Assembly: GCA_025266875.1 (NCBI GenBank)
Contig: JALLLT010000007.1
Location: 1,240,001 to 1,304,000 of the forward strand
Origin: Fennellomyces sp. T-0311
Lineage: Eukaryota; Mucoromycota; Mucoromycetes; Mucorales; Lichtheimiaceae
Reading direction: 5' to 3'
DNA length: 64,000 nt
The position numbers and the translations under genes were made by a program. Positions 36,285 through 44,817 of the stretch are shown in pieces; position 1 is the first letter of the stretch; each line of letters begins with the position of its first letter. The notes under the pieces were generated by a model. It saw only the letters and a list, made by a program, of their open reading frames with translations. It made no database searches and was not told the DNA's origin.

Positions 36285-37281
36285 CTATGACTTAATTGGC
36301 GTTGCAAGATTATAAATAACAGCTCCTTCGCCTGCAGATATAAAAGTTAGCTGCACTATTTCCACTCTTTTTCAACAGAAAGAACTTACTATAATCTTTG
36401 CCTTCCTCGCGCTCATAGGATGGCGGGAAAAGCTTGCGTTTCTCGGCGTAGTAATGGTCCCGCATATCACCTTCTCGCTTAGCATTGTAAGTAAGGTAAA
36501 CGGCGACTCTTGAGTTATTTGTGTTGTTATCACCGGATCGGTGTGCTAAGTAGGCGCCAAAGATCAAGACGGAGCCCTGCATAATATTCAATGAGTTTGT
36601 TTTGCATTGACGAAGCAAAACTTACGGGCTTGCAATAGACAGACTTCCATTCCATCTTGTTGCACCAATCAAGAGAAATAGATCCATCATGCTTTTCCTG
36701 AGGCAAGATTCCTCGTTCGTATTCGTTCTTGTGTGATCCTGGAACGACTTGGAGACATCCATTTTCACTTGTAGTTGGATCAATAGTAAACATAACAGTC
36801 ATGTGTGATGATTGACCGAATTGGACAAAAGCAGGAGCATCTTGATGCGCGGGAAAACCTGTCAAAAAGGTAGAATCCATTAGTCGGTGACGGTGTTATT
36901 CTATCAGGACTTGCCTCCTCCACCGGGAAGTTTATAGTTGACCTTTTCTTTGAAAAGAACATATTCTTCGCCATGCAACTGTTGTAGCACATCAAGTAAT
37001 CGCTTGCTTTTGACATAGCCTGCCATAGCATCATGATATGGCGTAAAGTTTTCGGTACGGCAAAGTTGGTTTTCACCAGTGGTTGTATTGACTTCATAGT
37101 ACTGCATCCACTTGCCCTTTTCTTGACCCCATTGTCGGAATTCAGAGCAGTAGCTCGATAAGGCAGCATGCTCTTGCGGAGAAAAGAAGTCATCAATAAG
37201 TAGGAAGCCATCATCTTGGTAAGCCTTGAGCTGTTGATCGGAAAGCACGTAAGGGTGATTGTTCTGTACAGAAGAAGCCAT
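36285..37281 (-). CDS. PhyH-family Fe(II)/2-oxoglutarate dioxygenase (PhnY*-like candidate)
   Basis: Non-heme iron dioxygenase of the phytanoyl-CoA dioxygenase family, 277 residues. Four exons: 37281-36915, 36858-36626, 36576-36390, 36331-36285. They join exactly in phase. Iron ligands are H127 and D129 in FPAHQDAPAF and H212 in LAHRSGDN; R223 in NSRVAVYLTY should bind 2-oxoglutarate. KEKVNYKLPGGGG before the HxD motif and ENGCLQVVPGSH after it are typical of the bacterial branch of the family. The first intron uses a GC donor (AG|GCAAGT), required to keep GGGG. There is no targeting signal. It is divergent from the PhnZ-like HD gene 416 bp away. In bacteria PhnY* hydroxylates 2-aminoethylphosphonate for PhnZ; that role here is inferred from the pairing. 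The substrate could also be another small acid. Confidence 0.85.
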
Positions 37282-37697
37282 GACTGTGTTTGTTTATCGA
37301 TCCAATTGAACATTCTTCTATCGATATTATATATATCAAAACTGTTCCTCGGAAGCGATCATGGGCCCACGCAAACGATTCTCACGTACCCGCGTAACAT
37401 CACGTAACAGAGCTGCAGGACCCTTCTAAAAGAAGAGATAGTGAGAAGGGTGCAGTTGGGGCCCAGGTTTTACTTTAATGTTAAAATTGCCCAAGTATGG
37501 ATATCCACGTGTGTTTTTTTTTTTTGGGGGGGGGGGTTGCGTAGAGTAGTGTGCCTACGCATCAACACGATGATAACGTCAGTTCCGAATCAGGAATAAC
37601 AATGTCCTCGATCCGCGCCCTTACGGTTCCGCGGAACAATTGAAACCTTATAAGGGTTTACGCTCTTTCCCCTGGAATTTTTCACAGAAGAAAAAAA
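37282..37697. promoter_or_regulatory. Shared divergent promoter of the PhyH and HD genes
   Basis: A 416-bp intergenic region with a TATATATA-like run near 37326-37336 facing the PhyH gene and CTTATAAG near 37647-37654 facing the HD gene. It contains one palindromic CACGTG at 37506-37511 and two CACGT half-sites near 37383 and 37402. A T-run followed by a G-run lies at about 37514-37537. Confidence 0.5.
37506..37511. promoter_or_regulatory. CACGTG E-box (candidate Pho4/NUC-1 site)
   Basis: A perfect CACGTG palindrome lies between two genes proposed to release phosphate from phosphonates. Pho4-type bHLH regulators of phosphate starvation bind this core, but so do Cbf1, Myc-like and other bHLH factors. 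Confidence 0.35.
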
Positions 37698-38462
37698 ATG
37701 AACGCCGAACGCATCGTTGATTCCATATTCCAGGTGCTTGTCGATGGAAGCAAGCAGGACTATATTGGAGAGAAAATTTCACAATTGGAGCATAGTCTCC
37801 AAGCAGCTGCTCAAGCGCTTGAAGCAAGTAAGTAATGAAAAAAAGATAGATAATGAAAACCGATAGCAGCTAAATTGTGATATGAATACGTAGATGCGGA
37901 TGATGAAACAGTTCTTGCGGCGCTTTTGCATGATATTGGACAATTTGCCACCTCAGCCGATCAGAAACAGATGATATGTGATGCCTCCGCGCTTACGGAG
38001 TTGGATCCAAGCACACGCACAAGTAGTGCAACGATCAGCGTAGGCGTTACTGGCCACGAACGAATTGGAGCCGATTATCTCCGAAGGCTTGGATTCTCTG
38101 AAAAAGTTGCACAACTGGTGGAGTCGCATGTTGCGGTCAAGCGTTATCTTACGGGCAAAGATTCGACGTACTACGATGGTTTGAGCGGTGCTAGCAAGCT
38201 ATCTCTCAAATATCAGGTGAAGTGGGCGCAGAATCGCCAAACCTTATCACAGGAAAAGACCGCTCTAACATAATTCCTTGTTTAGGGCGGTCCGTTTACC
38301 CCAGAGCAAGTGGAGGAGTTTGAGCAAGACCCTCTCTTTGAGCTTAAGGTTCAAGTGCGCAAATGGGATGATGCCGCCAAAATAGTCGGTCTAAAAGTAC
38401 CTGACCTTGAGACCTATCGGCCCATGGCTATTCAACATCTCATCCAGCAAGCGACCGCCTAG
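37698..38462 (+). CDS. PhnZ/TmpB-like HD-domain mixed-valent diiron oxygenase
   Basis: HD-domain protein of the group that includes PhnZ, which cleaves the C-P bond of hydroxylated aminoethylphosphonate with O2 to give phosphate, and TmpB. Exons 37698-37827, 37894-38216 and 38286-38462 join in phase (209 residues). Visible residues: Y22 and E25 in DYIGEKISQLEHSLQ with ligand H32; H56 and D57 in LAALLHDIGQ; H98 in GHERIGADYL; H122 and K126 in ESHVAVKRYL; S144 in SGAS; R176 and D179 in VRKWDD. These correspond one to one with PhnZ ligands H34, H58, D59, H80, H104, D161 and contacts Y24, E27, K108, S126, R158, at a constant offset of -2 then +18. The one substitution I see is Gln60 where PhnZ has His62. 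A loop about 20 residues longer sits between H57-D and H98. Correspondence is from my recall of PhnZ; function is inference. Confidence 0.85.
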
Positions 38463-38545
38463 CGGATTTGCGTGCATACATGCGATTCGAGTATGAGTAT
38501 TTTATATAATTGTATGAATAATCAAATAAACGGATCCAAGATATC

Positions 38546-40718
38546 TTATAAGTCGATGAGGTTTGCTTCCTCAACTGGCTTTGGCTGTTGTTGTTGTTGT
38601 TGCGGTGGTGGAGTATGTGTGGGGACCGTAGGGTAAACAGCCTGTTGTTGAGGATATGGCTGGGACTCATAGTGGTATTGTGGTTGGGAATTATATGTCG
38701 ATGGTGGAGGTGGCGATTGGATAGGCTGTTGATGAGCCGGTGCTGGCGATCCGTAGTTCGGATTACCTAGCGACGCGTGTGATTGGTAGGGTTGCTCAGG
38801 CTGATACTGGTATGATGTTGGAGGGGCATTGGGGGTATTGTTTTGATATTGGGCTTGCTGAGCGTACGGTGCACCGTTGCTGGTAGGTTGCTGCATAGTT
38901 GGATATAATGCAGCTGGTTGCTGTTGAACAGGCGAAGTAGTTATGTTACTGGTTGGGTATGTGCTGTTTGAATAATAGTTTTGTGTTCCAGATGACAGAG
39001 ATGGTCTGGTGTACGAGTTGGCGACTCGTTGCTGGAGAAGTTGATCGTATGTGCGCACAGACATATTTAACTTCTCATGCAGCTCCGCAAACTTTTCTAT
39101 AGGGCAATAAGTGTTAGTTGCGGTCAGATATGGTGAACAACACCAAGCTACTTACTATGCTTCTGACTGGCTTCATCCAGGTTTTTAGCCAGCTTGGGCT
39201 GTAGCGTCCCAATTTGCGTGTACAATCGATTGATCTGATCATCATTCGCTATGCTTCCTCTAGTATCATTGATACGATGCATCAGCAACGAGAACAATTC
39301 GATATTTTCCATTTCGACAGGCGTAAGCTCATCGCTACTGTGGCGTGTGGATGCCTTTTGGCTACTGTAGTATTCCAGCGTCGACTTTTGCGCGTCTTCC
39401 ATATCTTTTAGCGACGCTGCGATCGCTGCTGCTAACTCTGGATCATCCTCTTCCGGGCCGCTCGACGGAGTTGGTTCCGATATGGCTGTCTTGGCATCAG
39501 TTGCCACGTAACCTGATCCATACGCATGCCCGGCTTCCTTCTTGGAAAGTTCGAGCGCCTTTTTCAAATCCTCCTCGAATTGTTTATCGTCTTGCGACTG
39601 TTCCGGTTGCGATGGTTGGGAGGCAGATGTAGACGCACGTGCTGGGGAAGATGTCACCTGCTGCTGTGGAGCACCTGGATACGGAGGCAACGGTCCTTCT
39701 TTCTTGGCAACACGCGACAACTTTAACTTGATGTAACATCCATAACATACGCGAACAGCCTCATCGATTGCCATATGCGGCAGGGGCAATGTCTTTGAAG
39801 AGCACTCTTGACAAAACGTTCCTCCACAGTTCCGGCAATGGTGCTGTGGGGGGAGGGGAAGGTGATCAATGTTAGTTTCTTTTTTTTAACTCCACGTGTC
39901 AACAGATACCTTACGATTGGTAAGTGTGAATGCGGTTCTACATCGCTCGCATACATCAGAGTCAGTCCATTCAGGGGGCTAATCATTTTTGTTGTTAGTC
40001 CAGGTCCACGTATCCAAATCAACAGTGCGTACCGCGATGGTCTCCAGCAAAAACGAATTAACTGGCTCGACAAACGTAGGGAATCGAATTCCTTCTGCGC
40101 GGAAGAGGTTGTACGTATCGGTCAGGTAGCTGAGTGAAGGTGTGTTCTTGGCAGCTAGAGCCCATGTTTGGAGGATCGACAAAGCTTTGAACTTGATGTT
40201 ATTACCGATGTTCTGCAGGGTTTCATCAGGTTAGTGTCTTTGGCACGGTTCAACAATGTATATACATACAGGCGAGTGGACCAGCGTTGAGAAGGCTTCC
40301 ATGAATTCCCGGCTGGCTATTTCACGCACAAACTGATCGCCTCCGTTCTTCACACAGGTATCTGTCAGCTGTTGCGTATCCATAGCAACGAATATCAGTA
40401 TCACCGTGGGGATATGTACCATTGATGCGTACCGATAACGTAAACATTTGGACATTGGGGTTTTTATGTTCGAGACGACGTTTCAATGAGCGCATGGCAT
40501 CCTTTGCATTGACCTTTTTACTGCGGATTTGGTCGCTAATCATAAACTGGAGCGCCACGTCTTCTTGTCCGGCAGGCTGATTTTCATTGGTTGCCTTTTC
40601 TATTTGGTGTTCCAAGAGGTAGAGAGACGAAGGCGATCAGTACGCTGCATATGTGCAGGTGAGGGGGCATACCAATAAGCTCATCCAGAGCGCTTTGACC
40701 CCACCACAATGAAACCAT
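38546..40718 (-). CDS. VPS27: Vps27/Hrs ESCRT-0 subunit
   Basis: Endosomal sorting receptor that binds PI3P and ubiquitinated cargo and starts ESCRT assembly. Multiple exons; the first ([15 protein letters not shown]) joins EKATNENQP in phase. VHS domain: [61 protein letters not shown] finger: [26 protein letters not shown] (the PI3P-binding R/K-HHCR core), ending VRVCYGCY. Two ubiquitin-interacting motifs follow: [15 protein letters not shown] and [17 protein letters not shown] helical core region with LFSLLMHRI comes next, then a Gln/Pro/Tyr-rich tail. It ends EEANLIDL, a clathrin-box-like LIDL at the C-terminus. Start at 40718 is 146 bp from the divergent TFB5 start. Confidence 0.93.
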
Positions 40719-40864
40719 TATGCAAAAGTTTGGAGCTAAAGAGCGCAGCACAGCGGTGTCGTGGCAATTTTGGACCAAGCCCGAAGAAGTCACGCAGCAC
40801 GAAAGGAAATTCGTGCGTTCAACTTTTGTTTTGTATACGTGGATCCATCCTGGAACATATCCTG

Positions 40865-41089
40865 ATGGTCAAGGCAGTGAAAGGCGTGCTCTTGGAGTGT
40901 GATACCACCGTGAAACAAATCGTACTCAACCTAAACAAGCAAGGCAATTTCGTCATTGAAGATCTTGACGAGACACATCTCTTTGTCGAAGCCTCTTGTG
41001 TCAAGAATCTGCAGTACGAGCTGGATCGTATCCTGGACGAAAACTCGTACACCATATCCACTGAGGATCGCGACAATCGGAAAAACTGA
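40865..41089 (+). CDS. TFB5: TFIIH subunit Tfb5 (GTF2H5/TTDA-like)
   Basis: Smallest TFIIH core subunit, needed for XPB-dependent promoter opening and nucleotide excision repair. A single exon of 74 residues, normal for the family. It starts MVKAVKGVLLECDTTVKQIVL, and the KGVL-ECD motif is diagnostic. It continues with FVIEDLDETHLFV, the strand that pairs with p52, and a helix LQYELDRILDEN. The ATG at 40865 matches the family start, although an in-frame open segment extends further upstream. The promoter is shared with VPS27 on the other strand; RRN7-like begins 101 bp downstream. Confidence 0.92.
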   Translation: MVKAVKGVLLECDTTVKQIVLNLNKQGNFVIEDLDETHLFVEASCVKNLQYELDRILDENSYTISTEDRDNRKN

Positions 41090-41190
41090 CGCGGCGCCGT
41101 GCCTGACACACCCACACTCGCTCATTTCTACTCTGTACAATACTAAACACCCATACACACATACACACACACGCATATACCCGACTCATC

Positions 41191-42971
41191 ATGAAACTAC
41201 GCGAACCTTGCGAACGCTGCGGCACCAAGCGCTTCAAGAAGAAGTCGGACGGCACTCTCGTATGCAAGAACGGTCATCTGCGGCTGGGTTGGCAGGAGGA
41301 GGCCCAGGATGAGGGGATGGTCTATATGGGAACTAGACGGAAAGTGCCCACACAACCGACACAGGGCAAAACACATCAAGAACGTAGGTCTGGCACGGCG
41401 GTTTAGGACGGGTGAAGCTAAACGAGTAAACATAGGCTTCAAGGGCGTCGATCGTGAGACCGTCAATCTGCAAATCTGTCAAAGAGGGCTGAATATCGCT
41501 GTGGAGCATTGTGCCCGCAAGCTTCATTTCCCGGAACAAGTTCAAACGATCGCGCTGTACCTGTGGCAGCTATACGTCAGTACAAGCGGCAAAACGATGG
41601 ACTTTGATATCTTCAATATGGACAAGGAGGACGATGCAGCGGTGGTGCAGCCGACACAATCCGCTACGGCACAGACGATTGAGGAGGAGCTTGACATTGA
41701 TTTGAATGTCTCGGACGACGAGCAAGAGCGAATTGAGAATGACGAGCGACAAGAAGAGGAAGACGAAGAGTATGAATGGCCTGCCATACACTACAGCGAC
41801 ATTGTGGTGTTCCTATTCCTGACGTTCAAATGGGTAGCCATTCCTGTTCTGCTCTCGGACGTACGGCGGATGTGCAAGTGCCAACAAATACCCTATTCCA
41901 AAACACTGCTCGATATTCCCAGGGCAGTGCTGCGTCGCGTGGACAAGGCGTACATATACACCACGCAGCGCATACCATCTGTCCATCAGCTATACCAACG
42001 TGTCAAACTCTATCGCAAAGGCTTTGACAAGATTTGCGGACTGACGTTCCCGGAGATCAGCACACCAGGCTTGGTGCGGCGTTTGTATCCCCATCTCGGC
42101 TTGCCAGGTAGGCTACTGGGTGCTTCTTATCGCTTGACTGTGTTTGACTGAGCGTGATATAGATGTTTTCCTGGGCCATGCGCTTGTTCTTGCCGACAAA
42201 ATACGCGAGTTCGCGCAGTCGGATAAGTGCTTCGTCTTTGACAAGTACGATGGTGTGCAAGCGGTCGTGTGTTTGGCTGTTCTTGTCAAGCTCCTCTACA
42301 TTTTCGACGATAAACCACACGGCATCCGAACTTCGCGCGGAGACTATGCGCTTCCATCAGCCCCTGCGAAGGACCAGACGATGGCGGCGCTGCGAGCCGA
42401 ATTGAAGCGTTTGCAGACCCTGAAGCAAAAGAGGTACTTTTTTGCACAACCCGCTTCTTTTATAAGCATCAGCGAACTCAACCATGCACATTAGTGATCT
42501 TGCGCAAACTGGCGCATGTCAGGCAGCACGCTTGGCATTTCTTCGTGACTTTGCGGAGGCTCTCAAAGGCGCAGGCTACAATAAGCAAGGTACATTGACA
42601 CACGCAAAGTGGTAGATCTATGGGCACTGACTAGCCTGTCTTTTTTAATAGATATAGTACTGGTGGGAGAAAAGGATCGAAAGCCATCGCAAACAAGCGA
42701 ATTGCAAAGCGATGATCTCTATCTTCTTCGCAAAAGGCTGCCCGATGCAAGGCCTCCGGTGGAAAAGTCACTTGCTGAAAAACAGCTCCGTCGCACGAAT
42801 ACCGTTTATTCATTTGCTCCAATCCGCGTGCGGAAAAAGAAGCCAAAAATGTCCAAGGAATGGCAGACCGTGATCGAGCTTCTAGCATGCCTAATCGATA
42901 TGGATATCGACAGAGTGCATCGCTCGTTAGGTCGCTTTGAGAATTACCTAAAGGACGACTTGCTGCATTAA
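41191..42971 (+). CDS. RRN7: RNA polymerase I core factor Rrn7/TAF1B
   Basis: TFIIB-like subunit of the Pol I core factor/SL1 at rDNA promoters, nucleolar. Five or so exons: 41191-41383 joins 41436 in phase, and later junctions (CCAG|GTAGGC, AAGAG|GTACTT, CAAG|GTACAT) also keep phase. The N-terminal zinc ribbon is CERC followed by the CKNGH motif, with CxxC...CxxxH spacing typical of Rrn7. A cyclin-like region starts QICQRGLNIAVEHCARKL with LYLWQLYV. An acidic insert (about 41650-41775) interrupts it. The block HYSDIVVFLFLTFKWVAIPVLLSDVRR and IPY matches the second cyclin part. The C-terminus has a basic KKKPK patch. This is a well-supported assignment. Confidence 0.85.
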
Positions 42972-43066
42972 CCCATATGTTCTTCATTTGTAAAGAAATA
43001 AACACATGCAAACATTTGCATTTGCGCACGCAGTTTTCTCGCTCTTTCCCTTTTCTTAAACTCACA

Positions 43067-43450
43067 ATGGCACGTTGCGGTGCTACGCCAAAGAAGCGCA
43101 GATGGCTTTCAGCAACTGAAAAGAATCAAGCTACTGGCATAAAACGAGTGGGGATAAAATTCTGCAAGATTGCCCGCATGACACAGATAAAACGCGAAAC
43201 TATCAATGTGTCATCAAGGATCGGAACTGTTAAGAACAAGCCCAGGGGTGGAGGATTTAAAAAAAGTTGACGCGCACGGGCCAGATCACCCTCACACTTA
43301 GCGCAAAGAAGAGTCCCACAAAGCCAATTTCTTTTCTTCATGTGACGATTAAACATGCCGGTGTTGGCGTCTGTAAAGAAACCGTGGTCACGCATCCTGC
43401 GAAAGGATATCTTTGAGTCATATAAGCTGGCCTGAAAGCCAGGCTTCTTG
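43067..43450 (+). pseudogene. Tc1/mariner transposase relic
   Basis: Begins at an ATG (MARCGATPKKRRWLS), with an HTH-like segment carrying IARMTQIKRETINVSSRI and a basic linker KNKPRGGG. The frame then shifts: SPTKPISFLHVTIKHAG and VGVCKETV continue in +1, and ILRKDIFESYKLA with KPGFLK in a third frame after an internal stop. Order and content fit the N-terminal DNA-binding half of a Tc1-like transposase (paired HTH, R/P-rich linker, TVRRIL-like helix). The DDE catalytic domain is not visible. It lies about 100 bp after RRN7. Confidence 0.6.
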
Positions 43451-43829
43451 AAATAGTGTCAATTGAAGTATCTCATCTGTAAATATTCAACCATTGCCTA
43501 TTTAACTCCCTTGTTATCGCTAGTCCCATTTTTCGTTGCAATAGCTTGTTGCGTATTCAACACTAGCAACCACTTGCTATCCACCGCCAAACTCGTTGGT
43601 ATTTCGCCCTTTGGCATCTCTCAATTTGACCAACATGGTCGTCATAAGGCGGCTTTTGGCCTGGAATAAACTATTACTTTCCCATATCAGGAATATCAGA
43701 CGCGTCGCTATATTGCTCGACGACATATATTGGACAGAATTCACATAATTACAGTAACTTCTTATTGAAAGTAGATGGCTAGATGATTTGCTCTTATGTA
43801 AGGATCACTGGTAGGATACACCTGATTAG

Positions 43830-44072
43830 CGTGCAATCAAAGCTGCCATTCGATATTCTTTTCCAAACGTTGATAGCCGTGATATTTTTGGCGGTTATAT
43901 CTTTGATTTAAATGCTGGAAGCATCCAAGACGAGGTTTTGCTTTGTGTTTTGCCAGTCGTTTCATCTCTAGCAGCAAAGACGATAGTAGTACTGACTGTG
44001 GAAGCTTTGTATTCTGATGGTATAAGTGCCTTCCGTATAATAATTAACTGGATATGCAACTCAGAAGGCTAG
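43830..44072 (+). other. 80-codon open segment without ATG, unrecognised
   Basis: Open between TAG at 43827 and TAG at 44070, with a hydrophobic, protein-like composition (DIFGGYIFDLNAG, LLCVLPVVSSLAAKTIVVLTVEAL). It is preceded by an AG that could be an acceptor. It could be an exon of a decayed gene between the Tc1 relic and the MITE. No homology is recognised. Confidence 0.25.
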
Positions 44073-44328
44073 TATATGTAGCGAATTGCATGAGCTTGGA
44101 TGGCTGCAGTCTCGGAGTATTATGCTTGCGACTGTGTCCCTACATATTATGGAGTCGTGTTGATCCGGTATGTGTCGGATAGCCTTCGAGGCTACCACCG
44201 GAAAGATATACTGCAGTACATTTTCGACTCAACTCAACCATCCTTTTCAATTATCTTTAGTTTTGCCGTACCATCTGGTCGTGCTGTCTGAAACAGATAC
44301 TTTCTGTTGAATCGTCTCGAGAAGTGTA

Positions 44329-44500
44329 CAGTGGTCGCTTTATATAACGATACGATGGTGCAGCCTAAACTTTATCGTTATATGGAAATATCGTTATATA
44401 AAATGGGATTTGGCAGAGATTACCGTTTTGGTGCATCGAGAATTGTATCCTTATATCGAATTATCGTTATACAAAATATCGCTATATAAAGCGGCCACTG
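44329..44500. mobile_element. pogo/Tc1-like MITE, copy 2 (172 bp)
   Basis: Same termini, same length and TA duplications (44327-44328 and 44501-44502) as the copy at 10761-10932. By eye the two differ at six substitutions and no indels, so both are recent. Confidence 0.85.
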
Positions 44501-44817
44501 TAGCCTATTTCATCGTCGACATGCTGCTCTTTCGAGCCCTTGACGCTCTCAAAGAAAACATGGATGCTAAATGGTGGCTGCTGTTCTGTTATAGCTTCTC
44601 TTCAGTACAACACCGATATCAAAGATTGCCTCGGTGAGCTCCACTGTTGCACATGAAATGTTCAAAATCGCTTTAAAGCAAGTGAGTCTCCGACCAGCTA
44701 CGTTACGTATTCTATTGTCTTTCCATTTACACGCGTAATCTAATCAGCAAGGTACTCCGGCTACTGTTTCGATATTCCATTCTGTTCTAATCCTTGCTTT
44801 TCCCAAACCTAGAAAAC

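Noticed and set aside
37514..37537. T-run followed directly by a G-run in the PhyH/HD promoter
   Set aside because: Could form an unusual structure but is equally likely a homopolymer sequencing or assembly artefact; no functional claim.
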